A DNA stretch of 58,647 nt from Clostridia bacterium (GCA_029066845.1 JAIEFR010000024.1:1-58647), one strand, 5' to 3'. Counted from the stretch's first letter, positions 1 through 8,897 are shown. Notes: a model not told the origin generated them from the letters alone. Program-made: numbers and translations.

Positions 1-235
1 GCGTAACCCATACAGGTAGCTACTGCAAAGCAACCCTATGGCACACCCGCTTAACCGTTTAGTGCTGCTATATCCCTATCCTGACACGGTTCGCGGCGGC
101 GGATTGCATAAGACCTTGTTATCAACACCCCTTATACGGGGCAGCCTTCCATTTCAGAAGTCGAGAGGGGCAGTTCAGTCCTGCTGTAGCGGATTGCAGG
201 TACAGGGCACCGCTATCTCCCCACTTAGCACGGTA
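1..235 (-). ncRNA. ffs: SRP RNA, long bacterial type (3' end cut by window)
   Basis: Scaffold RNA of the signal recognition particle, which brings nascent membrane and secreted proteins to the translocon. On the minus strand the 5' part reads as the Alu domain (GTGCTAAGTGGGGAG, then GCGGTGCCCTGTACCTGCAA), closely matching what I recall of the B. subtilis scRNA. The Ffh-binding S domain is at 62-87: GTGTCAGG, a stem closed by a GGGA tetraloop of the GNRA class, then AGCAGCAC. About 30 nt of the 3' Alu strand should lie before position 1. The 5' end is inferred from the TATAAT box at 241-246. The long form with an Alu domain is typical of Bacillota. The apparent 78-codon reading frame over it (38-274, plus) is not a gene. 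Confidence 0.93.
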
Positions 236-240
236 GGGGC

Positions 241-270
241 ATTATACCATACCGCGTGTAAAATTTGCAA
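241..270 (-). promoter_or_regulatory. Promoter of SRP RNA gene
   Basis: On the minus strand TTGCAA (265-270), an 18-nt spacer, then TATAAT (241-246) preceded by TGG, an extended -10 (TGnTATAAT). Transcription should begin near 234. Confidence 0.8.
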
Positions 271-297
271 CTAAATTTTCAGGCAATTGCAAATAAC

Positions 298-326
298 TTG
301 ACTTTTAAACGGCAATAACATAGAAT
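298..326 (+). promoter_or_regulatory. Promoter of the mrp gene
   Basis: TTGACT (298-303), 17-nt spacer, TAGAAT (321-326). It is divergent from the SRP RNA promoter and about 27 nt upstream of the mrp start; an AGGAG ribosome site follows at about 340. Confidence 0.75.
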
Positions 327-352
327 GAAAGCGAGATAAAAGGAGTAGAAAA

Positions 353-1183
353 ATGTCGGAAAATTGTACTCACGATTGTTCGTCGTGCGGAGCGGACTGT
401 TCCTCGCGCAAAGCGGAAAGTTTGCAGAAAAAGCCGCACAAGCTCAGCAAAATTAAAAAGGTAATCGCCGTAGTATCGGGCAAGGGCGGCGTAGGCAAAT
501 CTATGACCAGCGCAATGCTGGCGGTATCTTCGCAGCGCCGCGGCTTCAACACCGCGCTTATGGACGCCGACATAACGGGACCTTCCATACCCAAAATGTT
601 CGGCATACACAGCCGCGCAATGGGCGGTAACGGCGGAATTCTGCCCGTGGACTCCAAAACGGGCGTGCAGGTTATGAGTATGAACGTCCTTCTCGAAAGG
701 GAGGACGAGCCCGTCGTATGGCGCGGTTCGCTCATTTCGGGCACGGTTTTGCAGTTCTGGACGGACGTCGTGTGGGAGGACGTGGACTTTATGTTCGTCG
801 ATATGCCCCCCGGCACGGGCGACGTACCCCTTACAATCTTCCAGAGCCTGCCGCTTGACGGCATAATAATCGTAACCACGCCGCAGGACTTGGTGGGAAT
901 GATTGTTCAAAAAGCCGTAAATATGGCTACTATGATGAATATTCCCATTCTGGGAATTGTAGAAAATATGAGCTATATCACCTGCCCCGACTGCGGCAGA
1001 AAGCTGAGTATTTTCGGCGACAGCGCGGTGGACGCAATCGCTTTGGAGCACGGCATACCCCGCGTTGCCAAAGTTCCCGTTGACAGGGAGCTTACAACCG
1101 CCGCCGATTCTGGCACGATAGAGGATATAAAGACCAACTACCTGCAGGAATTTTTCGATAAAATCGCCGCAGACCTGTCCTGA
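353..1183 (+). CDS. mrp: Mrp/NBP35-family P-loop ATPase (Fe-S cluster carrier)
   Basis: Cytoplasmic ATPase of the Mrp/ApbC/NBP35 family, whose members bind and transfer [4Fe-4S] clusters to apo-proteins. Visible features: an N-terminal cysteine set (C5, C9, C12, C16), the deviant Walker A motif GKGGVGKS at 43-50, the MPPGTGD switch near 151-157, and the conserved CPDC pair (C211, C214) that binds the cluster in the dimer. Length (276 aa) is normal for the clostridial form with the N-terminal cysteines. The start is fixed by AGGAG eight bases before the ATG. It stands alone between the SRP RNA and the giant surface protein. I see no client gene next to it, so its target is unknown. Confidence 0.93.
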   Translation: MSENCTHDCSSCGADCSSRKAESLQKKPHKLSKIKKVIAVVSGKGGVGKSMTSAMLAVSSQRRGFNTALMDADITGPSIPKMFGIHSRAMGGNGGILPVDSKTGVQVMSMNVLLEREDEPVVWRGSLISGTVLQFWTDVVWEDVDFMFVDMPPGTGDVPLTIFQSLPLDGIIIVTTPQDLVGMIVQKAVNMATMMNIPILGIVENMSYITCPDCGRKLSIFGDSAVDAIALEHGIPRVAKVPVDRELTTAADSGTIEDIKTNYLQEFFDKIAADLS

Positions 1184-1246
1184 CCCACAATATATTGTGT
1201 TTTATGCAAAATTGACAACTATTTTTAAAAATTTTGTCGAAAGGTA

Positions 1247-1275
1247 TTGAAAAAATTAAAAAAGTGTGATATAAT
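1247..1275 (+). promoter_or_regulatory. Promoter of the giant surface protein gene
   Basis: TTGAAA (1247-1252), 17-nt spacer, TATAAT (1270-1275) with an extended TGA in front. AAGGAG at 1302-1307 is the ribosome site for the ATG at 1315. Confidence 0.8.
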
Positions 1276-1314
1276 TCCAACACTCAAAGTATTTGTTACG
1301 TAAGGAGAAATATT

Positions 1315-4300
1315 ATGAAGATGTTTAAAATGACCACTGGGGGGGGGCAAGCACTTTTAAGAAATAAGCAAAGTGCCGTAAAGCGCGCGTTGCTTTATAT
1401 ACTCACGCCCATATTCTGTGTCGGACTTTGTCTTGGCACAGTTTTTTCATTTTCAAATAGAGATAATAAGGTAAGTGCAAGCGCGGATGCAGCGGCGGCT
1501 CCCGCTTCTATTTTAAACCTGAACGGTGAATTAAAGACCGCGCTTAAAGGTGGACAGAAGGAAAACGTATATTTCGGCACAAACAACGGCAGCACGGTGA
1601 AATGGCGAGTTTTGGATACGGGCGATAACAACAAGTACGGCAGCGGTATGCTTCTTTGGGCTGATAAACAGGTTGGTGATTGTAAGTATAACCTTCGTAC
1701 CAACGCTGAATACGCGTTCTGGGGAACCAGCTATATTCGCTCGAAGTTAAATGGTCCCTCTGCGCCTTACTATCCTACGATAGGCGGCGGCATCGCTACG
1801 GTCCCAGATGAGGATTCCTGGTACAGCAAACTCTTCAAACCTTACGAAAAGTCGTCGGTGGTGAAGGTATCATATACGACGGACGACTGGGGCTTTGACA
1901 ACTCGTCGTGGCTGGCGGATCATAAGTTTGCATATAAAGATATAGTCGCCGATAATTGGGTTAATGGTAAATATAAAGAGTCTGCACTGGGCACGAGCTT
2001 TGGGCTATACGCGACGGTATCGGACGGAAACGGCGTGCAGGAGCGCACGAACGACTGGCTGTTCTTATTGGACTACTACGACATAAATAACGTAAGTTAC
2101 GGCTTTGTCGATAGTGACGGGAAGACTTACGCCCAAAAGGTTTCGACCGGTTGGGATGCTGCTACCTCGGATTTTTATCCCGGCGATTTCCCTGGTACTG
2201 GTCAAAGTATCGACCCCACCAGGATAGCCGACTATCTGAAATTCACTGACACGAAGTCCTTTTATTGGCTTCGTCCGGCGGGGCGAGTCTATGAAGGGGA
2301 GTCGGCTGGGCTTATGGTTTCTTCGGGTGGTAATGTCACCCGTGGTGTTGACTCGTGGGGGGTACGTCCTGCTTTTAATCTGGAAACGAATAACGTGGTA
2401 TATGCAACGGCTGCGTCGCTGAATTCAATGGGTTCAACGCTGTCGTCGGTGAATACCGCGGCAGCCAATGACGACGGCAAACCGGCATACAAACTGTACA
2501 TAAAAGGCGAAAGTTACGAAGCAAATACTACTTCTGCAAAGTCGTATATGGCGGTGAATAACAGCACTATAACTGTTGCATACAATAACCCCGCAAATAT
2601 TTCAAGCGGCAATTTGGTATTGCTTTTAAGCAAAGCGGACGGTTCGGTTGAGTATCAGGCGGAACGGAGCGTAAGCGGAGTTGTATCCGGACTCAATACG
2701 GTAACTTTCACGCTGCCTGTGAGCGTTACGTACAGCGATTATAACGTTTCGATGCTGTACACTTCCGAATATGACGGCTCTTCGTCCGAAACGGTTCACT
2801 GCTTGTATAAACTGGACAGCCTTTTAAACACGCCGTTCGAATTCAGCACGGAATACAACAACTCGTTAAAGTGGATAACCAATTTGGAAAGTGCGCAAAG
2901 ACCGAGTTGGTATAACGAAAAATTGCACGGCAACAGTGCGTTTGTGTCGGTACAGTCGATAGTGTATACCGACAATATAGGAGCGCACACAAATGAAACC
3001 GTGCAAACTAGCGATGTTAAAGCGGCGGGCACGTACGCAGTTACCTTGCATCTTGCGGAAGGCTTAAAGTGGAGCACGGGCGACAGCGACGACAAGACTT
3101 TCGATTTAGTCGTTGACAAAGCCGACCCTACGGTTACCGCCACTGTGGGCATAAACAACATTTACGTTACAAACGGCTTTCCGAAAAATGGGGACGGAAC
3201 GGCAAACGTAACCAATACGGCAGCCGGCGGCACTCCGGGTACATTCACCTGGAACGTCGGTCAAACGCCGAGTACAAGCACGCCTACGTATACCTGTAAG
3301 TTCACGCCTACCGATATCAACAACTTCAACACCAAGGATGATTGCCCCGTAAGCGTTACTTTTGTAGAGGACGAGGTTACGGGTGTAACTGCAAGCGTTG
3401 CCGTGGACGGTACCGGCACGGATAAGCTTTATACTTCTAACACTCTCGATAAGCTTAAAGCCGCGCCCTTTAGCCTCACAGTTAAACTCGTTCACGCAAG
3501 CGGTTATCAGGAAGAAGCTTCGGATTATACTATAAAGGTATTAAATGACGGTGTGTTGCAGGACTATTTCCACGCGGGCACGAACACCGTGCAGGTGGAA
3601 AGCAACGGCTACGATTGCAGCTTTACCGTTGAAGTTACTGCGGCGGAAATCGACAGTATCAAGGATGTTGACTTTAATCAGAACGGAAGGACCATTTATC
3701 CAAACACCCCTTTGGATAGTATAGAAGACTTGTTTACCGTCAGGGGGTATTGGAATTACAATATAACCAAGTTCGAAACGCTTGATAAGGACAACTTTAA
3801 GCTTGACGGAACTCTCGTTCCCGGTACCGGCACTTCAACTCTTTTCGTAGTGTATACGAAGGGCGGCGCGGAACAAAGATATCCTATTCCTGCCGGTGTA
3901 CTGAATAAAATTACCGTTGATTATCTTACCTACGATATGGACGGCGTTGAGCTGACGGGAGAAAAGACCGTAACTTACGACGGTGACTCGCACGCGCTTA
4001 CTTTGACGGGCACGCTGCCGGACGGCGTAACCGCAGGGAATATAACCTACACCAAGCAGGGCGGCACTCCGACTACGACCGCACCGACGGATGCGGGCAC
4101 TTATACGGTTAAGGTAAGCTTTACAGGCGACACTGTAAATTACAAACCTATAAACGACGTAACCGCAACATTGACCATAAATAAGGCTACGGTTACGGGA
4201 ATTGTTTTCGAGGATGCGGTTAAGCCCGAAATTACGGGAACGACTTACACGCTGGAAGCGACGGGTTATCCTTTGTGGGTAAACGTTACTTACAGCGTAA

Positions 4301-6657
4301 CGGATAAGGACAAAAATCCGCTTACCGGAATATCTTTCAGTGCGGCAGGCACGTATAATTTTACGGCAACTTTCACTATCGACGCCGCGCACGTAAATAA
4401 TTACGAGGCTATAAACCCCATAACCAAAACGCTTACTATATCGGATAAGCCGCCCGTTGACGGCGCGGACGATATAGTTGTGGAGGCTACGATAACCGTA
4501 ACCTATACGGGCTCGCCCGTGGACTATTCGGCAAAGAACGTGCCCGACAGCGTTACTCCTTCCTATACGATAGTAAAAAAGGACGATGCGTCTTTCAGCG
4601 GCACGGACATAATAAATGTCGGCGTTTATACGGTTACTGTCAGCTTCCAGACGCCTGCGGACAAAGCGCCCATTGCAAGCAAGACCTGCGTTGTGACGGT
4701 TGTAAAAGCGACCGTCAATATGGACGGCGTTGAGTTTGCAGACAGGACTGTTACGGGCAACGGAAAGCCGCACAAGGTGGAGGCAACCAATCTGCCCGAC
4801 GGCGTTACGGTTGAGTACGAGTATGGCGGAAAGAAGCAGACGACACCGTTCGAATTTGTTGACGTAGACAAGTACACCGTTAAGGCGCATTTCACTTACG
4901 TGGACGAGAACAACTACGAGCCGATAGATTTCAAAGAAATGACTCTGACCGTAAGCGACGCGGTTGTGGAAAGCATTTCCGCAAAGGTAGAGGACGGCGC
5001 GAAGTTCGATATTAACGGCACGCTTGACGACGTTAAAGCCAAGCTGACCGCAACGGCGCATTTCAACAACGGCACGACGGAGCAAGTCAAAGCCGAAGAT
5101 CTGGCAATCACCTGCGCAACCCTGCGCGACGGCGGCTTGCTGGAAGTAGGCACGCAGATTATTACGGTTACGTACAACGACGGCACGCAGGACTTTACGA
5201 CCACGGTACAAATCGAGGTTGCAAGGGCAAAGGTTGCGCTGCCCGTATACAGCGGCAGTCTTAGATACACGGGCGACGTTTTGAAGCCCGCGGTAAGCGA
5301 CTTTACCGGCTTTGACGGCGCGCTTATGGCGTTTGTGGAAAGCAAGACGGTTGCAGGCTTGAACGTAGGCGCATACAAGGCGGTGTTCGCGTTGAAGGAT
5401 AGTGAACGTTACGAATGGGCAACGACAACGACCTATAAAAAGGCGGTGTTTGCGGCAGTCGCATACGAGGAAGTCGTGCTTGAAGATTACGAAGCGGCGG
5501 TTGACTGGAATCTTGCAAGAGCCAGGATAACTGCAACCAAGGCAAACGGCAAGCTTCCCATATTTGCAAGTGAAAGCTATACGGGTTCGTTCGCGGAAAT
5601 AGTAGGTTTGAAGTACTACACGGACGAAACCTGTGCGGAAGAAATTCCCGCAGACGAGCTTGCGTATTCCACCAAATATTTTGTAAAAGCCGAGCTTTTG
5701 GACACAGCTAACTTCGAGCTTGACGAAACGGCAATGACTTTATCCAAAACGGCGTTCGAATATACTACGCCCGAAAAGCAGCTCACCGTTTGGGAAACGA
5801 TAGTTAAATTCCTTTCCGCAAACTGGCTGTGGATAGTAATTGCGGTCGTTGCATTGATATTGTTAATCACGCTGATTGCCCTGGCAGTGCGCGCGGCAAA
5901 GAGAAAGCGCGAGCGCGAGGAGCAGAGGCTGGCAAAGGAAGAGCGCAAGGAAGAGGAGCGCAGACTGCGCGAAGAAGAACGCCGCCGCGAGGAACGCGAG
6001 GAGCGTATGGCGCGTTTGTCCCAGCCTCAGATGATGATGCCGCAGATGATGCCTCAAATGCCTCAGATGCCCCAGGGTCAGCCCCAGTACGCACCTCAGG
6101 CACCGGCGGCAGGCGGCGGCACGGTTACCGAAGCGCAGTTTATGCAGATGCAGTCCGAAATTGCTACTTTAAAAGCCGAGGCAACGCTCAGGGCGGAGGC
6201 GGCTTTAAGGGCGGAACAGCAGATTGCGCAGACCAAGTCCGATTTGCAGTATGCAAGCATAATGGCACGGCTGGGCGGCGAGCAGTTTGTTCAGGGCGGT
6301 ATATCGCTTGACAAGCTGACCGAGCTTATCAGAACGGAAGTCAACAACGCGTTCGAGAGCAGGGAGAAGAAGGCGGCGGCACCCACCGCGCCCGAAACCA
6401 GTGCGGCAACGCCCGTTGCAACGCAGGTTCCCCCCGATGCGGTTATGACCACGGTGACTACTACCAAGATAGACACGACCAAGAAGCCCGCGCAGCCCTT
6501 ACAGGCAAGCGCGCCCGCTCCCGCAACCAGGACGGTGGTGCGTAACTTCGTTGCGCCTATGCCCGTGGACGACGGAAGAGTGTTCGACGTGGGTGGCTTC
6601 TACACCCCCGCGGACCCCGTTGATTTGGGTATGAACGACGAGGAAAATAAAGACTAA
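1315..6657 (+). CDS. Giant cell-surface protein: DUF6273-like domain, Ig/MBG-like repeats, TM anchor, cytosolic tail
   Basis: A 1780-residue single-gene unit. Order: GGG tract at codons 9-11, a hydrophobic export segment (about 24-46), a DUF6273-like domain at about 55-365 (WRVLDTGDN at its start; YWLRPAG and GVRPAFNL near its end), then about 1,100 residues of beta-sandwich repeats. Several repeats have the MBG-like pattern (TVTYDGDSHALTLTGTLPDG, DAGTYTVKVSF, LTINKA). One membrane helix follows at about 1503-1527, then a very basic/acidic coiled coil, a Met/Pro/Gln-rich stretch and a further alpha-helical cytosolic region, together about 250 residues. There is no LPXTG motif; the protein is held by the helix and projects a tail into the cytoplasm. 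Probably an adhesin or envelope-sensing protein; substrate unknown. The G9 tract could switch it on and off. Confidence 0.85.
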   Translation: MKMFKMTTGGGQALLRNKQSAVKRALLYILTPIFCVGLCLGTVFSFSNRDNKVSASADAAAAPASILNLNGELKTALKGGQKENVYFGTNNGSTVKWRVLDTGDNNKYGSGMLLWADKQVGDCKYNLRTNAEYAFWGTSYIRSKLNGPSAPYYPTIGGGIATVPDEDSWYSKLFKPYEKSSVVKVSYTTDDWGFDNSSWLADHKFAYKDIVADNWVNGKYKESALGTSFGLYATVSDGNGVQERTNDWLFLLDYYDINNVSYGFVDSDGKTYAQKVSTGWDAATSDFYPGDFPGTGQSIDPTRIADYLKFTDTKSFYWLRPAGRVYEGESAGLMVSSGGNVTRGVDSWGVRPAFNLETNNVVYATAASLNSMGSTLSSVNTAAANDDGKPAYKLYIKGESYEANTTSAKSYMAVNNSTITVAYNNPANISSGNLVLLLSKADGSVEYQAERSVSGVVSGLNTVTFTLPVSVTYSDYNVSMLYTSEYDGSSSETVHCLYKLDSLLNTPFEFSTEYNNSLKWITNLESAQRPSWYNEKLHGNSAFVSVQSIVYTDNIGAHTNETVQTSDVKAAGTYAVTLHLAEGLKWSTGDSDDKTFDLVVDKADPTVTATVGINNIYVTNGFPKNGDGTANVTNTAAGGTPGTFTWNVGQTPSTSTPTYTCKFTPTDINNFNTKDDCPVSVTFVEDEVTGVTASVAVDGTGTDKLYTSNTLDKLKAAPFSLTVKLVHASGYQEEASDYTIKVLNDGVLQDYFHAGTNTVQVESNGYDCSFTVEVTAAEIDSIKDVDFNQNGRTIYPNTPLDSIEDLFTVRGYWNYNITKFETLDKDNFKLDGTLVPGTGTSTLFVVYTKGGAEQRYPIPAGVLNKITVDYLTYDMDGVELTGEKTVTYDGDSHALTLTGTLPDGVTAGNITYTKQGGTPTTTAPTDAGTYTVKVSFTGDTVNYKPINDVTATLTINKATVTGIVFEDAVKPEITGTTYTLEATGYPLWVNVTYSVTDKDKNPLTGISFSAAGTYNFTATFTIDAAHVNNYEAINPITKTLTISDKPPVDGADDIVVEATITVTYTGSPVDYSAKNVPDSVTPSYTIVKKDDASFSGTDIINVGVYTVTVSFQTPADKAPIASKTCVVTVVKATVNMDGVEFADRTVTGNGKPHKVEATNLPDGVTVEYEYGGKKQTTPFEFVDVDKYTVKAHFTYVDENNYEPIDFKEMTLTVSDAVVESISAKVEDGAKFDINGTLDDVKAKLTATAHFNNGTTEQVKAEDLAITCATLRDGGLLEVGTQIITVTYNDGTQDFTTTVQIEVARAKVALPVYSGSLRYTGDVLKPAVSDFTGFDGALMAFVESKTVAGLNVGAYKAVFALKDSERYEWATTTTYKKAVFAAVAYEEVVLEDYEAAVDWNLARARITATKANGKLPIFASESYTGSFAEIVGLKYYTDETCAEEIPADELAYSTKYFVKAELLDTANFELDETAMTLSKTAFEYTTPEKQLTVWETIVKFLSANWLWIVIAVVALILLITLIALAVRAAKRKREREEQRLAKEERKEEERRLREEERRREEREERMARLSQPQMMMPQMMPQMPQMPQGQPQYAPQAPAAGGGTVTEAQFMQMQSEIATLKAEATLRAEAALRAEQQIAQTKSDLQYASIMARLGGEQFVQGGISLDKLTELIRTEVNNAFESREKKAAAPTAPETSAATPVATQVPPDAVMTTVTTTKIDTTKKPAQPLQASAPAPATRTVVRNFVAPMPVDDGRVFDVGGFYTPADPVDLGMNDEENKD
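1339..1347 (+). repeat. G9 homopolymer inside the coding start (possible phase-variation tract)
   Basis: Nine consecutive G encode Gly-Gly-Gly at codons 9-11 of the surface protein. With G8 the frame meets TAA within five codons; with G10 it meets TAA within seven codons. Any non-triplet slip would therefore abolish the protein. G runs of this length are well known slipped-strand contingency loci in other bacteria. Confidence 0.7.
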
Positions 6658-6672
6658 ATAAAAAAGGGAGAG

Positions 6673-6700
6673 CCCCGCGGCATTTCGCCGCGGGGTTTAT
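6673..6700 (+). terminator. Rho-independent terminator (convergent)
   Basis: Stem CCCCGCGGC / GCCGCGGGG with an ATTTC loop, followed by TTTATCGTTTT. An A-run on the left side (6658-6665) may let it serve the minus-strand operon too. Confidence 0.85.
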
Positions 6701-6723
6701 CGTTTTGCTGTAACAACATTCGT

Positions 6724-7455
6724 TTACTTCACTTTCTTTTCGGGCAAAAATTTCCAATAGCGCACGGGCATATAGCCTTTCATCTGCTTTTCGTGCGGAC
6801 GGCTTGCAATGTTGACCGAATTATAATACTGCCGCCACAGATTTTCAAAATACGCCTCGTATTCCGAAAGATAAATCTCGGCGGAGTCGGCGTATGTTAT
6901 TACGATTTCGTGCCCGTCAAATAGCGCCGCCCTCTTGCGCTTTACGTCGTGAATGACAAATTTTTTGCTTGCAAATCGCGCGGCAAAGTGTCGCGCGATT
7001 ATGTCCGTAATGTCGTTGTCGGGAGAGTAGGGGGCGTAAAGCACGCCGTCGGCGTTCTCCATAAACCGCAAGAAGCCCTTCATTCTGTGTACTTCGCCGA
7101 AAACGCGCGTGCGTATTTCGGTCATTTCAATCACTGTAGGGTTGGCAAGCATCGCGCGCACCGCGCCCTTGTGCGCTACAATCAGCTTTATATATTCGAA
7201 CGCCACGTTTTCTTTAAGCGTGTGATTGCTTCTCAAAAGCAGGCTTATGTCTTCCTCGGCGCCGCCGTCCAGCTCGTTCAGCTTTGCCCTAACGCGCGCG
7301 GCTTTTCCCTCGTTTGTGGCAACGTCCTTAACCTCGAAGCCAAGTCCCAGCTGAACGCTGCGCTCCGAGGTAATAATACAGTCCCTGTCGTTATAAGCTT
7401 CGAACACCGCCGTGTAAAAATTTTCTTCTGTGCCGTCCACAATGTAATACGTCAT
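6724..7455 (-). CDS. TIGR03915-type DNA metabolism protein (partner of radical SAM repair protein)
   Basis: A 243-residue soluble protein of the family annotated as probable DNA metabolism protein, which travels with the TIGR03916 radical SAM protein and in other genomes is often fused to or beside a uracil-DNA glycosylase domain. Recognisable stretches are EVHRMKGFLRF near the middle and PVRYWKFLPE at the C terminus. No glycosylase domain is fused here and none is nearby. The ATG overlaps the TGA of the upstream gene by four bases, so the two are translationally coupled and share one SOS-type promoter. The biochemical role is not established; a nucleic-acid role is inferred from partners and regulation. 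Confidence 0.85.
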   Translation of the reverse strand: MTYYIVDGTEENFYTAVFEAYNDRDCIITSERSVQLGLGFEVKDVATNEGKAARVRAKLNELDGGAEEDISLLLRSNHTLKENVAFEYIKLIVAHKGAVRAMLANPTVIEMTEIRTRVFGEVHRMKGFLRFMENADGVLYAPYSPDNDITDIIARHFAARFASKKFVIHDVKRKRAALFDGHEIVITYADSAEIYLSEYEAYFENLWRQYYNSVNIASRPHEKQMKGYMPVRYWKFLPEKKVK

Positions 7456-8708
7456 ATTTCACCCGTGAGGGCGCTCAACGCAACCGAGGGGGAGGAAAAC
7501 ATACTCAGCTGTTCCTCGTTCTCTCTGATTCCGTCCAGAAGCAGTGCGGCTTTAACGGCGTTTCCGCTCTCCAAGCCGTAAAATTTGCCCTTACAGGTAA
7601 TAAAATGCTTCGCCCTCTTAAGTATTATGCGCATTTTTGCAAGATTATCAAAGTCCAGCGCACCGTATTTTCTCGCCTGCATTATGCGGTACGCGCTCTT
7701 TGCGCCTATTCCCGGCACGCGCAAAAGCACTTCCAGCGGCGCGGTGTTGATTTCTACGGGGAAGAGGTGCATATTGCGCATAGCCCACGCGCATTTGGGG
7801 TCGAAGTCGAGGGGGAGGTTGTCGCCCTCGTCGCATATCTCGCGTACGTCAAAGCCGTAAAAGCGTATCAGCCAGTCAGCCTGGTAAAGTCGGTGCTCTC
7901 TTAAAAGCCCCGCGCCGACGGTCGGCAGCTTGGGACTTTCAACCACGGGAACGTAGGAGGAGTAGTAAACCCTTTTCAGTCCCATCTTGCGGTACAGCGC
8001 TTCGGTCAGCCGCAGTATCTGTCCGTCGCTCTCGGGCGACGCGCCTATAATCATCTGCGTGGTCTGCCCCGCGGGTATAACCTTGCCCTTGCGCACCTTG
8101 TTTTCCTTGTCGTAAATCTGCGCGGTGCTCAGCTTTTTCATCGGCAGCAGCAGGCTTTCCTTTGTCTTTTGCGGCGCAAGCAGTTTAAGCGACTTTTCAC
8201 TGGGCAGCTCCACGTTGAAGCTCATTCTGTCAACGTACTTTGCGGCGCGCATAATAATCTCATCGTCGGCGTGCGGAATGCCCTTTAAGTGTATATAGCC
8301 GTTGAAATTGTAAACCTTGCGCAGCTTGACAACCGTTTCGCACAACAGCTCCATAGTGCGGTTGGGCGTGTCGAACACCGCGGAGGAGAGGAACAGCCCC
8401 TCGATATAGTTGCGCATATAAAAATTTATAGTGAGATTGCAAATCTCGTCGGGAGTAACGCGCGCCCTTCTCACGTCCGCACTGCGCCTGTTTGGGCAGT
8501 ATTCGCAGTCGTAAAGGCACTCGTTGCTCATTAAAATTTTCAGAAGGGATATACATCTTCCGTCGGGGGTAAAGGAGTGGCATATCCCGCCGACGGAAGA
8601 ATTCCCGAGCCCGCCCTTCGTGTTCACCCGTTTAGATCCCGAAGAGGAGCAGGAAACGTCGTACTTGGCGCTTTCGGTTAAAATTGTAAGTCTTTCGGCG
8701 TCCAACAT
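7452..8708 (-). CDS. Radical SAM DNA modification/repair protein (TIGR03916 type)
   Basis: A 418-residue putative DNA modification or repair enzyme. The radical SAM cluster motif CLYDCEYC (CxxxCxxC) lies near residue 65. A helix-hairpin-helix DNA-binding motif (LLRVPGIGAKSAYRI) lies near 330, as in nucleases and glycosylases. The N terminus LTILTESAKYDVSCSSSG is characteristic of the family. It is the first gene of the operon; GAGGT precedes the ATG by about ten bases. A perfect LexA box sits on the predicted transcription start, which independently supports induction by DNA damage. The lesion or base it acts on is unknown. Confidence 0.9.
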   Translation of the reverse strand: MLDAERLTILTESAKYDVSCSSSGSKRVNTKGGLGNSSVGGICHSFTPDGRCISLLKILMSNECLYDCEYCPNRRSADVRRARVTPDEICNLTINFYMRNYIEGLFLSSAVFDTPNRTMELLCETVVKLRKVYNFNGYIHLKGIPHADDEIIMRAAKYVDRMSFNVELPSEKSLKLLAPQKTKESLLLPMKKLSTAQIYDKENKVRKGKVIPAGQTTQMIIGASPESDGQILRLTEALYRKMGLKRVYYSSYVPVVESPKLPTVGAGLLREHRLYQADWLIRFYGFDVREICDEGDNLPLDFDPKCAWAMRNMHLFPVEINTAPLEVLLRVPGIGAKSAYRIMQARKYGALDFDNLAKMRIILKRAKHFITCKGKFYGLESGNAVKAALLLDGIRENEEQLSMFSSPSVALSALTGEI

Positions 8709-8758
8709 ACTGCGTTTACCTCAACAAATACGCACGGAAAACCCGTTCTTTTCCGTAA

Positions 8759-8772
8759 CGAACAAATGTTTG
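8759..8772 (-). promoter_or_regulatory. LexA (SOS) box
   Basis: CGAACAAATGTTTG fits the Gram-positive LexA/DinR consensus CGAACRNRYGTTYG at every position. It covers about +1 to +14 of the predicted transcript of the radical SAM operon, where bound LexA would block initiation. Confidence 0.85.
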
Positions 8773-8779
8773 TATTGCT

Positions 8780-8808
8780 ATAATATCACTAAAAAACCCG
8801 TCTGTCAA
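8780..8808 (-). promoter_or_regulatory. Promoter of the radical SAM operon
   Basis: On the minus strand TTGACA (8803-8808), 17-nt spacer, TATTAT (8780-8785). Start expected near 8773, at the edge of the LexA box. Confidence 0.85.
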
Positions 8809-8862
8809 CCGCTTTTTTGGAAATTTTATTAAAAGTTTCACTCATTTTTCATAATCTGCCCA

Positions 8863-8897
8863 TTGTCGTTTGCCGTCAGGCGGTTTATAATTATAAT
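8863..8897 (+). promoter_or_regulatory. Promoter of the two-component system operon
   Basis: Two overlapping options: TTGTCG (8863-8868) with a 17-nt spacer to TATAAT (8886-8891), or TTGCCG (8870-8875) with a 16-nt spacer to TATAAT (8892-8897). GGGAG precedes the ATG. Confidence 0.7.

Noticed and set aside
38-274. 78-codon open frame on the plus strand at the window start
   Set aside because: It runs antisense through the conserved SRP RNA and has no ribosome site.
3835-5211. 458-codon minus-strand frame inside the giant surface protein
   Set aside because: It is a shadow frame produced by codon bias in the plus-strand gene; it has no family signature, no promoter and a composition rich in Arg/Tyr/Val typical of antisense frames.
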